From: Paenibacillus glycanilyticus NBRC 16618
Lineage (GTDB): Bacteria; Bacillota; Bacilli; Paenibacillales; Paenibacillaceae
Length of the DNA stretch: 64,000 bases
Direction: 5' to 3'
Assembly: GCF_004000805.1 (NCBI RefSeq)
Contig: NZ_BILY01000025.1
Location: 31,951 to 95,950, forward strand
The position numbers were made by a program, and so were the translations under genes. This document shows, in pieces, positions 26,708 through 34,758 of the stretch (position 1 is the first letter of the stretch; every line of letters starts with the position of its first letter). Under the pieces are notes generated by a model, which searched no databases, was not told the DNA's origin, and saw only the letters and a list, made by a program, of their open reading frames with translations.

Positions 26708-26752
26708 AAATACGAACATTAAAATAAATGAGTTCAAATAAAGTTCGTTTTT
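26708..26752 (-). promoter_or_regulatory. Pair of inverted PurR boxes
   Basis: AAATACGAACATT (26708-26720, plus) and AAAAACGAACTTT (26740-26752, minus) each match 12 of 13 positions of the PurBox AWWWCCGAACWWT known from B. subtilis. They face each other across 19 bp and sit just upstream of the -35. PurR with PRPP as inducer would repress here, giving dual control with the riboswitch. Confidence 0.8.
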
Positions 26753-26883
26753 GTCTTAAATTGCAAGGAATTCGCTTTCCTTTTTCTGCCGTTATCAATT
26801 TATTTGGCATGGTTTTAAGTTAGGGGAGCTGCCGAATAGAATAGTAGGAGAAGAATCCGAATCATTAAAGGAGGCGAGAGGCG

Positions 26884-28170
26884 ATGTTGATCCATACCGT
26901 CAAAGGGCGGGACACCGTACAGAGTCTGGCGCTGCAGTATAGCCTGTCCCAGGAAGCTGTCCTTGCCGCCAATGGCATGCAGGCAACCGAGCCTCTCGCC
27001 GCCGGGCAAGCGCTCATTATCCCCCTCGAGGCTGACAGCCATCAGGTCATACCGGGAGAAACCTTATGGACGATCTCGCAAAAATACGGCATCACTCTGC
27101 AGGAGCTGGCCAGAGTTAACCATATTACTAATCCCGCCCTTATTCTTCCCGGCATGCGGCTCCGCATTCCGAGTCCGCGCAAGATGGCGATCGAAGCGAA
27201 CGGCTATGCCGAGCCTGCTGTCTCGACTTCGGGCATCACCGCCAGTGCGGCTGCTGCAGCCAGACATTTAACCTTCCTTAGTCCTTTCAGTTATCAGGTT
27301 AGGCCGGACGGCTCGCTAAGCGCCTTAAATGATTTGCCGGCTATTCAGGAAGCTTACCGCGGACGGGCTGCGCCCATGATGGTGATTACGAATTTTGACG
27401 GCTATGCGTTCAGCCCAAGTCTGGTCCATTTCATTCTAACGAACGAAGCCGTGAAGGAACGGCTGATCCAAGGGATCATATACGTCATGCGGATGAATAA
27501 GTATTGGGCTCTTAACGTAGATTTTGCTTTTATTCCGGCGGCCGACCGCAAGCTGTATCATCAGTTCCTGGAACGGCTTGCCGGCTCTCTTCATGCCATC
27601 GGATGCCTTGTTTCCTCGACCCTGCCGCCGGTTAGTTCACCCGATCAGGACGGACAGCTCTTCGAAGGGCAGGATTACGCCGAGCAAGGCCGGATTCTCG
27701 ATTTCGTTATTCTTATGACTTACGAATGGGGATGGGCGGGCGGACCGCCAATGGCGGTTGCTCCAAAGAATGAAGTAGCCAAAGTGTTGAACTATGCGAT
27801 ATCTCTGATTCCGTCCACCAAAATTATGCTTGGGATGCCGCTTTACGGCTATGACTGGACACTTCCTTATATCCCGGGTCAGGATTGGGCGATGTCCGTC
27901 AGTTCGGGCAATGCGGTGCGAAGAGCTGCCAGGTATGGCGCTGCTATTCATTACGATCCAATCGCCGAATCGCCGTATTACGGTTACAGGGATGAGTACG
28001 GGCGCGACCATCAGGTCTGGTACGAGGATGCGAGGAGCGTGCAGGCGAAGCTTGATCTGGTCAAATGCTATCATCTGCGAGGGGTGAGCACCTGGGTGCT
28101 TGATGTTCCGTTCCCTGCCTTCTGGCAGGTGCTGGAGCATAACTTTCATGTTTATAAGCCTGTGAGGTAA
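26884..28170 (+). CDS. LysM-GH18 protein, YaaH/SleL-like, predicted catalytic Glu absent
   Basis: Related to spore cortex-fragment lytic N-acetylglucosaminidases (YaaH, SleL). Two N-terminal LysM repeats (1-49 and 51-98; IHTVKGRDTVQSLA, HQVIPGETLWTISQKYG) precede a GH18 barrel (about 120-425) with VILMTYEWGWAGGPPMAVAP. In active members the fourth strand ends DFE; here it reads LNVDFAFIP, with GCT (Ala) at residue 215 in place of the acid. D213 is kept. It may therefore be a binding or structural spore protein. There is no signal peptide, usual for mother-cell proteins put on the spore surface. ATG 26884 follows AAAGGAGG. Confidence 0.9.
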   Translation: MLIHTVKGRDTVQSLALQYSLSQEAVLAANGMQATEPLAAGQALIIPLEADSHQVIPGETLWTISQKYGITLQELARVNHITNPALILPGMRLRIPSPRKMAIEANGYAEPAVSTSGITASAAAAARHLTFLSPFSYQVRPDGSLSALNDLPAIQEAYRGRAAPMMVITNFDGYAFSPSLVHFILTNEAVKERLIQGIIYVMRMNKYWALNVDFAFIPAADRKLYHQFLERLAGSLHAIGCLVSSTLPPVSSPDQDGQLFEGQDYAEQGRILDFVILMTYEWGWAGGPPMAVAPKNEVAKVLNYAISLIPSTKIMLGMPLYGYDWTLPYIPGQDWAMSVSSGNAVRRAARYGAAIHYDPIAESPYYGYRDEYGRDHQVWYEDARSVQAKLDLVKCYHLRGVSTWVLDVPFPAFWQVLEHNFHVYKPVR

Positions 28171-28221
28171 AGTGTGAACAAACTGCCCTAATACGTCCGG
28201 ACCCGCCCGTTCTAGATATCC

Positions 28222-28423
28222 CTTAACGATGTCGCACATCGTTAAGACCATCAGATGGCGGCTTTTCCAGAGCCTTAACGATGCGGCGCATCGTTAAGAA
28301 TCGGAAAAGCAGCCGGTTTTATCTTTTTTTCTTCTTTTATAGACATCTTAACGATGCCGCACATCGTTAAGATGATCAAAATACCGAAGATCGGAAGCCT
28401 TAACGATACCGCGTATCGTTAAG
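28222..28423. repeat. Cluster of four TTAACGAT palindromic repeats
   Basis: Four 25-bp palindromes of the form CTTAACGATnnCGnnnATCGTTAAG, at 28222-28246, 28274-28298, 28347-28371 and 28399-28423. The copies differ at paired positions (GATGC..GCATC versus GATAC..GTATC), so base pairing is kept. Copies 2-4 have additional complementary flanks (GCTTTTCC/GGAAAAGC, CAT/ATG, GGAAGC/GCTTCC). They fill the 28171-28448 gap between two convergent genes. Confidence 0.88.
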
Positions 28424-28448
28424 GCTTCCGCGATCATACAAAAACAAA

Positions 28449-28478
28449 CGGCCGTGCAGAAATGAATCTGCACGGCCG
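28449..28478. terminator. Terminator between GH18 and MFS genes
   Basis: CGGCCGTGCAG / CTGCACGGCCG stem. The minus-strand side is followed by TTTGTTTTTG, the plus-strand side by CCTTTTA. It mainly serves the MFS gene. Confidence 0.8.
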
Positions 28479-28534
28479 CCTTTTATATTCACCTATTGGT
28501 TAAATCCAAGCGCAGCTTGGCGTTTAACCAACTC

Positions 28535-30052
28535 TTATTTCGATTGGGTCGCGGCAAGCTGAGCTTTCGCTTGACCTTCGGAAGATGCGTTTACTACGGT
28601 AGCCGGCTCTTCATGCAGTTTTACTTTGCGGATGAAGAAGGCCAGCACGAGTGCCGCAACGGCGAACCAAGTTGCCACAACGAACGAGTGGTTGATACCC
28701 GTAATCGTCGCTTCTTGGATTACATGAGCCATTGCCGCTTTATCGTTAGGATCAATACCTTGCGTTGCAACCATATGCTTCGTTTCCGAAGCCGCTTTGT
28801 TCGTCATCAGCGTAACGAGGAACGCCGTACCCAAAGCGCCCGCTACGTTACGCAGCGTTTGCGACATCGCCGAGCCGTGGGCGTTCAAGCGCTGCGGCAG
28901 CTGGTTCATGCCTGCCGTCTGGATCGGCATCATCAGCATGGACATACCGAACATGCGCAAAGTGTACATTGTGATCAGGTAACCGTAAGTCGTATGATCC
29001 GTCAGCTGGCTGAATTCATAAGACGAGTAAACGGTAATAATAAGACCGGTAACCGCCAGCCAGCGAGCACCAACTTTATCGAAGATCATACCGGTGATTG
29101 GCGACATAATACCCATCAGAATTGCGCCCGGCAGCAGGAGCAGACCGGATTTAAGCGGCGTGAAGCCCATAATATTTTGCAAATAAATCGGAAGCAAGAT
29201 CATACCCGAGAACATGGCCATTGTAATAATGACGTTGATGACGGTAGTCAGGGAATACATGCCGAACTTAAAGACGCGCATTTCGAGGATTGGCTTCTTA
29301 ACAACAAGTTGGTACCATACAAAACCAATCAAGGCAACAACGCCAACGATCAAGCTTGTGTACACGGTAGCGTTGTTCCAGCCGTCCGTGCCTGCGTCAC
29401 TAAAGCCGTACAGCAGGCCGCCAAAGCCCAGAGTGGACAAAATAACGGCGAAAATATCGAGCTTCGATTTCGCAGTCTGCGTAACGTTCTTCATCGATAT
29501 AGCGCCGTAAATCAAGCCGAACAGCGACAGCGGCAATACGATGTAGAACAAAACGCGCCAGTCGTAATGTTCAACAACCCAACCCGACAGCGTTGGGCCA
29601 ACGGCAGGCGCGAAGATCATCGCGATCCCCATCATACCCATTGCCTTACCGCGTTGTTCAATCGGGAAAATCGTCAGGAAGATGATGGACATCAGCGGCA
29701 TCAGAATACCTGCGCCCGCTGCCTGAATAATACGTCCTGTAAGCAGGGTCTCAAAGTTCGGCGCCAAGGCGCTGACGACGGTACCTGCGGTAAATAAACT
29801 TGTTGCAACTACGAATAATGACCTTGTTGAAAACCGGCTGATCAAATAAGCACTAATTGGAATAAGGACGCCATTAACAAGCAAATAACCGGTGGACAGC
29901 CATTGTACCGTATTCGCGCTGACCTGCAGGTCAGCCATGATACTCGGAAGCGCAACGTTAAGGAGCGTCTGGCTCAATAGCGCTACGAAGGCTGCGATAA
30001 GCACCGATGCGACGATCGGGCCTCTTTTTAATGCCGCTACAGCATTACTCAT
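28535..30052 (-). CDS. DHA2-family multidrug efflux MFS transporter (EmrB/QacA type)
   Basis: Proton-driven drug exporter with a predicted 14 membrane helices and 505 residues. Signatures: LNVALPSIMADLQVSANTVQW in the first loop, LTGRIIQAAGAGILMPL (motif C/A region), and GPTLSGWVVEHYDWRVLFYI. ATG 30052 has GGAGAG 9 bases upstream; the open frame to 30091 lacks this. It lies 48 bp after a MarR gene on the same strand, and a second MarR paralogue is just beyond. This is the usual self-regulated efflux arrangement. The substrate is unknown. Confidence 0.92.
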   Translation of the reverse strand: MSNAVAALKRGPIVASVLIAAFVALLSQTLLNVALPSIMADLQVSANTVQWLSTGYLLVNGVLIPISAYLISRFSTRSLFVVATSLFTAGTVVSALAPNFETLLTGRIIQAAGAGILMPLMSIIFLTIFPIEQRGKAMGMMGIAMIFAPAVGPTLSGWVVEHYDWRVLFYIVLPLSLFGLIYGAISMKNVTQTAKSKLDIFAVILSTLGFGGLLYGFSDAGTDGWNNATVYTSLIVGVVALIGFVWYQLVVKKPILEMRVFKFGMYSLTTVINVIITMAMFSGMILLPIYLQNIMGFTPLKSGLLLLPGAILMGIMSPITGMIFDKVGARWLAVTGLIITVYSSYEFSQLTDHTTYGYLITMYTLRMFGMSMLMMPIQTAGMNQLPQRLNAHGSAMSQTLRNVAGALGTAFLVTLMTNKAASETKHMVATQGIDPNDKAAMAHVIQEATITGINHSFVVATWFAVAALVLAFFIRKVKLHEEPATVVNASSEGQAKAQLAATQSK

Positions 30053-30100
30053 AAGGTCTTTCTCTCCTTTTTCTATGTTTCTGTGATTCAAGCTGAAATG

Positions 30101-30535
30101 CTATTTGTTATCCATATTCGCAAGCAGCTGGGTAAAAATTCTCCTCAGATGCTGAATATCTTCTTCCGGCAATACATTGAAAAAGGAGGAAAATGTCTCT
30201 TTCTGCGACTCGAGTATGTCGTCAACCACATCCTTGCCCTTAGCCGTTAACTCAATGTATACAACCCTGCGGTCGTCATTTGCCCTCTCGCGGCTGATCA
30301 AATCTTCCGCCACCAGCTTATCGGCAATACCCGTAATAGCACCGGAGGTCAGTCCGAGAATATCGGCAAGTTCGGAAACCTTGAGGGAGCCCGATGTATG
30401 GAGGGTAAACAACAGCTTGAACTGGGTATAGTTCATGCCCGTCATTGTTTTCCGGCTCCATTCGTTGTTTACGTTTTTCAGGAACGTCTTGAATTGTCCC
30501 ATGAAACCAATCAGCTCTTCATTGGCATTCGTCAT
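30101..30535 (-). CDS. MarR-family regulator (copy 1)
   Basis: 144-residue winged-helix repressor: LKVSELADILGLTSGAITGIADKLV is the helix-turn-helix region (in part), followed by the wing ERANDDRRVVYIEL. It probably represses itself and the downstream efflux pump until a drug binds. It is highly similar to copy 2 at 30671-31117, sharing ISRER, DDRRVV and RRIF blocks, which indicates tandem duplication. AT-rich operator-like sequence precedes it at 30588-30614. Confidence 0.92.
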   Translation of the reverse strand: MTNANEELIGFMGQFKTFLKNVNNEWSRKTMTGMNYTQFKLLFTLHTSGSLKVSELADILGLTSGAITGIADKLVAEDLISRERANDDRRVVYIELTAKGKDVVDDILESQKETFSSFFNVLPEEDIQHLRRIFTQLLANMDNK

Positions 30536-30587
30536 TGCCTCTCCCCTTTCCCACCGATTGCATGAATCGATAATCCATTAGCATTTA

Positions 30588-30614
30588 ATATTTTAATACT
30601 AAATAAATTATTTA
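30588..30614 (-). promoter_or_regulatory. Candidate MarR operator (copy 1)
   Basis: AATATTTTAATACTAAAT is nearly repeated upstream of the other MarR gene (31176-31193). It contains the imperfect palindrome TTTAATACTAAA. Confidence 0.5.
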
Positions 30615-30670
30615 CAAAGCATTTACTACTATATATCTTTTTTGTGAATCAGTCAATTCGTCCATGCAAA

Positions 30671-31117
30671 TTATTTTCCCAGCTTGCCTTCATCCATATT
30701 GGCCGTCAGCTTCGAGAAAATTCTTCTCAAATGCTGAAGATCTTCTTCCGGAAGTCCGTTGAAAAAGGAAGAAAATAGTTCCTCGTGACATTCCATCACC
30801 TGGTTAACGAGCTTATCGCCTGCCGAAGTCAAAGCAATAATGACCACTCTCCGGTCATCGGCTGTTCGTTCGCGGCTGATCAAGCCTTCCGCCAGCATCT
30901 TGTCGGCTATACCCGTAATGGCGCCGGGCGTCAATCCAAGCAAATCGGCAAGCTCCGATACTTTCAGGGGACCGGATGAATGAAGCGTGTATAACAGCTT
31001 GAACTGCGTTGTGTTCATGCCGGCCATCGTCTTCTTGCTCCAGTCGTTCGCGACATTTTTCAGGAACAATCGGAACTGGCCGATAAGATTAATTAACTCT
31101 TCGCTGGCATTTGTCAT
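30671..31117 (-). CDS. MarR-family regulator (copy 2)
   Basis: 148-residue paralogue of the MarR gene at 30101-30535, with helix-turn-helix LKVSELADLLGLTPGAITG and wing DDRRVVIIAL. ATG 31117 follows AAGGAG; the frame extends to 31156 without a better start. The two regulators lie head-to-tail and share an upstream AT-rich motif, so they may cross-regulate. No separate target besides the efflux pump is adjacent. Confidence 0.92.
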   Translation of the reverse strand: MTNASEELINLIGQFRLFLKNVANDWSKKTMAGMNTTQFKLLYTLHSSGPLKVSELADLLGLTPGAITGIADKMLAEGLISRERTADDRRVVIIALTSAGDKLVNQVMECHEELFSSFFNGLPEEDLQHLRRIFSKLTANMDEGKLGK

Positions 31118-31175
31118 TCCCCTCACTCCTTTCGGACCAGTCAGTACACGGCGCAAAGCAATTTTATTAACTCTA

Positions 31176-31200
31176 AATATTTTAACACTAAATTAATTAT
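31176..31200 (-). promoter_or_regulatory. Candidate MarR operator (copy 2)
   Basis: AATATTTTAACACTAAAT matches the element at 30588-30605 in 17 of 18 positions, at a similar place upstream of the paralogue. Confidence 0.5.
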
Positions 31201-31267
31201 AAATAAAGTAATCACAACTAAAAAATTTGTTGCAACTCGTCCACTATTATTTTCCCCGATTGGACAA

Positions 31268-31292
31268 CAAAAAAAGCGCCCTTGCGGGCGCC
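31268..31292 (-). terminator. Terminator after the nitroreductase gene
   Basis: GCGCCC/GGGCGC hairpin followed by TTTTTTTGTTG on the minus strand. Confidence 0.85.
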
Positions 31293-31313
31293 TTGTTTCG
31301 CTTAAGATTAAGA

Positions 31314-31886
31314 TTAAGATTCAAGCCAGGTTGTTTTTTCTGCTGCCGGCGTGCGCTTTGGTTCCGGCGGAGTCATATCCGGATACCCCATATACACCAG
31401 CGCTACGATTTTCTCGTTCTCAGCCAGACCAAACGTATCGTTCATAAGCGGATGATACATCGGGTCGCCGGAACGCCAGATCGCTCCCAGTCCGTTCGCG
31501 TGCGCGGCAAGCAGCAAATTCTGCACCGCCGTATGCGAAGCAGCAATTTCCTCCACCAATGTAGCCCGCGGATCAGCGGACGGCGAGCAGACAACCGCAA
31601 TAACTACCGGCGAGCGGTACGCTTTAACACGCTCCTTGCGGAGACGTTCTTCCAGCTCGGGGCTTTCCCCTGCCCCAAGCGTTGCAAGCGCGACGCGTGC
31701 ATAACCTTCGCCAAGCTTGGCCCGACCGTCACCGGTCATGACGATAAATCTCCAAGGCTGCGTGTTATGATGGCTTGGCGCCCAGGTAGCCGCCTCCAGC
31801 ACCTTCTCAATCAGATTTCGATCAACCGGATCTTGCTTGACGCGCCCAATGGAACGTCTCGTTCGGATCGCTTCTTCAATATGCAT
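31314..31886 (-). CDS. Nitroreductase-family flavoprotein
   Basis: FMN-dependent oxidoreductase of the NfsA/NfsB superfamily. 190 residues with the FMN-binding start AIRTRRSIGRVKQDPVD, APSHHNTQPWRFIVM and GLGAIWRSGD. The physiological substrate cannot be read from sequence. It is 18 bp downstream of msrAB, so the two are probably one oxidative-stress-type operon. Confidence 0.9.
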   Translation of the reverse strand: MHIEEAIRTRRSIGRVKQDPVDRNLIEKVLEAATWAPSHHNTQPWRFIVMTGDGRAKLGEGYARVALATLGAGESPELEERLRKERVKAYRSPVVIAVVCSPSADPRATLVEEIAASHTAVQNLLLAAHANGLGAIWRSGDPMYHPLMNDTFGLAENEKIVALVYMGYPDMTPPEPKRTPAAEKTTWLES

Positions 31887-31904
31887 CGTTTCTCCCCCAA
31901 TCTT

Positions 31905-32861
31905 TTATTTAAAATAGTTGACGTACTCGCCGTACCCTTCCTTCTCCAAATCCGCTGCCGGGATAAATCGGAGCGAAGCGGAGTTAATGCAGTAGCGGAG
32001 TCCGTTAGGTCCCGGACCGTCGTCGAATACATGGCCCAGATGGGAATCTCCTTCTTTGCTGCGCACCTCGGTGCGGACCATGAAGTGGCTGGTATCGAGT
32101 ACCTCGGTAATCGCCGCTTCCTTCACAGGTTTCGTAAAGCTAGGCCAGCCGCAACCGGAATCGTATTTCTCGCGGGATGTGAAGAGCGGCTCGCCCGAGA
32201 CGATATCGACATACAAGCCCTCTTCCTTGTGATCCCAAAATTCGCCCGTGAAAGGACGCTCCGTCGCATTGTTCTGCGTAACTTCGTACTGGAGCGGAGT
32301 AAGGCGGGAGCGAAGCTGGCCTTCATCCTTCTTAACCGTCCAATGCTTATTAATGAAGGCATCTCGTCCGGAGCCTTTGCGGTACATTTTATAACGGAAC
32401 GGATTCGTCCGATGATAACCTTGATGATAGTCCTCCGCCGGGTAGAATTCCTTCGCCGGCTCAATGGCTGTAACAATCGGCTTGTCGAATCTGCCGCTTG
32501 CTGCCAAAGCCGCCTTGGAAGCCTCCGCCTTCTGGCGCTGCTCTTCATTATAATAGAAGATAGCCGTCCGGTAGGATTCCCCGCGGTCATGAAATTGGCC
32601 GCCCGCGTCGGTCGGATCAATCTGATGCCAGAACACATCCAGCAACTTCTCATAGGAATAAATCGCAGGATCAAAAGTAATATGGATAACTTCCGCATGC
32701 CCGGTTGTTTCGGAACACACTTCTTCGTACGTTGGATTTGCTTTATGGCCTCCGGAATAACCCGATACAACGGACAAAATACCCGGTGTTTCTTCAAACG
32801 GCGATACCATGCACCAGAAGCATCCTCCGGCAAACATGGCTTGTTCTACAGCTGTGGTCAT
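31905..32861 (-). CDS. msrAB: Fused methionine sulfoxide reductase MsrA-MsrB
   Basis: Repairs both stereoisomers of oxidised methionine. Residues 1-160 are MsrA with GGCFWC (catalytic C14). Residues 175-318 are MsrB with SGCGWPSF and catalytic C291 in RYCINSASLRF. The two CxxC zinc pairs of many MsrB enzymes are absent (LYVDIVSGEPLF, EVRSKEGDSHLGH), so this is the zinc-free form. No signal peptide, so cytoplasmic. 318 residues is normal for this fusion. Confidence 0.95.
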   Translation of the reverse strand: MTTAVEQAMFAGGCFWCMVSPFEETPGILSVVSGYSGGHKANPTYEEVCSETTGHAEVIHITFDPAIYSYEKLLDVFWHQIDPTDAGGQFHDRGESYRTAIFYYNEEQRQKAEASKAALAASGRFDKPIVTAIEPAKEFYPAEDYHQGYHRTNPFRYKMYRKGSGRDAFINKHWTVKKDEGQLRSRLTPLQYEVTQNNATERPFTGEFWDHKEEGLYVDIVSGEPLFTSREKYDSGCGWPSFTKPVKEAAITEVLDTSHFMVRTEVRSKEGDSHLGHVFDDGPGPNGLRYCINSASLRFIPAADLEKEGYGEYVNYFK

Positions 32862-32895
32862 GTTTCGATTACCTCCTTCAAGCGTAATTGTTATT

Positions 32896-32923
32896 ATTAT
32901 ACCTTATCCTTCAATTCCCACAA
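32896..32923 (-). promoter_or_regulatory. Probable promoter of msrAB-nitroreductase
   Basis: Minus strand TTGTGG, 16 bp, TATAAT, about 35 bp upstream of the msrAB start. The -10 is perfect, the -35 is weak. Confidence 0.45.
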
Positions 32924-33075
32924 AATGATTGGCTCTTTCCCTAACAATCTTTGTTACAATGTAGTGACAGCCTTAACCTTGGGCATCGTTCGTTCGTCTA
33001 ACATGATAGACTAGCTTAAATGCTGTTTTTGCAGTCCGTTCACTTCCTTATTAACGGAAAACGAGGTGAACGCCC

Positions 33076-33501
33076 ATGAGCAATACCGCTTTAGAAACAA
33101 ATGCTTCTTATGAAACGAAATCGCGCAAGGCTACGAAGCAGCGTGCTTTCGTCATCTTTGTATGTGTATGGGTTATTCTGATTGCCGCCGGCATTACCGG
33201 TGCCAAGCTGTACAGCGAGCATGTCCAGAAGCAGATTGCTGCTGACGTGGAACGCCAGACATCCGCGCAAATTGCCGAGATGCAAAAGCAATACGATGAC
33301 CGGATTGCCAAAGTGGAAACCGGCTATAAAGAAGAGCTGTCGCAATTGGAATCCAAGGTAGAAGCCCTTAACGAGCTGCTTACCTTCACGAAGGATAATG
33401 CTGATGTCAAAACCGATAACAGCAATAAGCTTTACACGCAATTAAACGAAGTGAAAAAGAAGCTGAACGAACTGCAAAAAAATCTGGAAGTGCTCAAATG
33501 A
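33076..33501 (+). CDS. Membrane-anchored coiled-coil protein, 141 aa
   Basis: A short polar N-terminus, one membrane helix (about 24-45, FVIFVCVWVILIAAGITGA) and an outward coiled coil for the remaining 95 residues, rich in Lys, Glu and Gln. I recognise no named domain. Its stop overlaps the start of the NAGPA-domain gene by 4 bp (ATGA), so the two are translationally coupled and probably work together at the cell surface, for instance as scaffold and enzyme. Confidence 0.75.
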   Translation: MSNTALETNASYETKSRKATKQRAFVIFVCVWVILIAAGITGAKLYSEHVQKQIAADVERQTSAQIAEMQKQYDDRIAKVETGYKEELSQLESKVEALNELLTFTKDNADVKTDNSNKLYTQLNEVKKKLNELQKNLEVLK

Positions 33502-34571
33502 CGTTATCCATCCGAGCACTGAACCGAACGATGCTGCTGGCCTGCACACCGTTTGTCGCGATGTTGTTATGGCTTATGGTCACGAATATTTCCATCGTCC
33601 TACCGGACAGCATTTTCCCGGAGGCCGGCACTCGGCAAGAGACTGCCGCAGACCATACGAAATCTGTCGCCAGCGGACTCGATCAGGCCCGTCAGACCGC
33701 CGCGGCGACAAGCGCCTCCATTAAAAAGCAGCTAAAGCTGTATAACCAGACAAACGCCGATATGAAACAGATCGTCAATACGGCAACCGCCCAGGCTAAC
33801 CGCCCGTTAGTCATTTACGACAGAATCATTACCGGACGGCTAGGTTCCCCTTCAGGAACGATCAGCTCGGACAAGCTGACCGCGCAGTTATACTACATAA
33901 AGGCCGACAACTTCCAAAGCTATGCGATGAAGATTAAGCTCAAGTCAGGCGACGCGATGAAAATGGTGCTCGGCAACGATAAGGTAGGCGGTGCCGAGAC
34001 CACGCTGGCTGCCGTACAACGTTACGGCGCCGTAGCCGGGGTCAATGCGGGCGGCTTTGCTGATGGCGGGGGCAAGCGGTATCCGCTAAGCACAACCATT
34101 TTGAACGGCGACTATGTAGAGGGCTTCGAACCAACCCGGGCCGACCTGTTCTTCGTTGGTCTTAACGCCAGCAACAAGCTGGTTGGCGGTAAATTCACAA
34201 GCAAGCAGCAGCTTGATCATCTTAACGTCAAATTTGGCGCGTCGTTTGTACCCGTGCTTCTGAAGAACGGGAGTCCGACGGCGATACCAAGCAAGTGGCA
34301 AAGCAGTCCAACGCGTGCGCCTCGCACCGTTATTGCCAACTACAAGGATGGACAGCTGCTGATCATCGTAGCGGATGGCCGCAACGAAGGCGGCAGCTCC
34401 GGCGCGACGCTGGCCGAAATGCAGATTCTGCTGCAGCGGTTTGGCGCCGTAGACGGCTACAACCTGGACGGCGGCGGCTCCTCGTCGCTGATCTGGAACG
34501 GACGCGTTATTAACAAGCCTTCCGACGGACAGCTTAGAAAGCTTCCTACGCACTTTTTATTTTTTAAATAA
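33498..34571 (+). CDS. Phosphodiester glycosidase (NAGPA) domain protein, membrane anchored
   Basis: 357 residues: an N-terminal membrane anchor (about 10-32), a helical linker, and a C-terminal NAGPA domain (about 150-357) with GVNAGGFADGGG, VIANYKDGQLLIIVADGR and YNLDGGGSSSLIWNG. This family removes GlcNAc from phosphodiesters in animals and is common in bacterial envelope and exopolysaccharide contexts. The bacterial substrate is generally unknown. Coupled to the coiled-coil gene before it, with its own terminator after. Confidence 0.88.
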   Translation: MTLSIRALNRTMLLACTPFVAMLLWLMVTNISIVLPDSIFPEAGTRQETAADHTKSVASGLDQARQTAAATSASIKKQLKLYNQTNADMKQIVNTATAQANRPLVIYDRIITGRLGSPSGTISSDKLTAQLYYIKADNFQSYAMKIKLKSGDAMKMVLGNDKVGGAETTLAAVQRYGAVAGVNAGGFADGGGKRYPLSTTILNGDYVEGFEPTRADLFFVGLNASNKLVGGKFTSKQQLDHLNVKFGASFVPVLLKNGSPTAIPSKWQSSPTRAPRTVIANYKDGQLLIIVADGRNEGGSSGATLAEMQILLQRFGAVDGYNLDGGGSSSLIWNGRVINKPSDGQLRKLPTHFLFFK

Positions 34572-34599
34572 TCAGCCGCAATGTAGTAAAACAACTCAT

Positions 34600-34640
34600 A
34601 AAAATAGCGTTGCAGGGATTATCCCTGCAACGCTATTTTT
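34600..34640 (+). terminator. Terminator after the NAGPA gene
   Basis: AAAATAGCGTTGCAGGGA / TCCCTGCAACGCTATTTT stem with a tiny loop and a run of T. The A-rich left side could also act on the other strand. Confidence 0.88.
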
Positions 34641-34711
34641 TGTTTTTGATTCGGCACAGAGCGGTAGAGGGTTGCTCTATCGCTCCGATTTGCCGGATTC
34701 AGGCAACAAAA

Positions 34712-34738
34712 AAAGCAGCGCCGGTCCAGCGCTGCTTT
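34712..34738 (-). terminator. Terminator after pbuG
   Basis: AAAGCAGCGC / GCGCTGCTTT stem followed on the minus strand by TTTTTTTGTTG. Confidence 0.85.
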
Positions 34739-34758
34739 CTGTTTCTTCTATTATAATA

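Noticed and set aside
28222..28423. CRISPR array
   Set aside because: The repeat units are palindromic, unevenly spaced (about 26-50 bp) and only four; no cas genes are present.
28496..29797. 433-codon plus-strand open frame opposite the MFS gene
   Set aside because: Antisense shadow; its His/Asn/Arg-rich protein mirrors the membrane-helix codons of the real gene.
31227..33014. 595-codon plus-strand open frame opposite the nitroreductase and msrAB
   Set aside because: Antisense shadow spanning two certain genes; no recognisable domain and biased composition.
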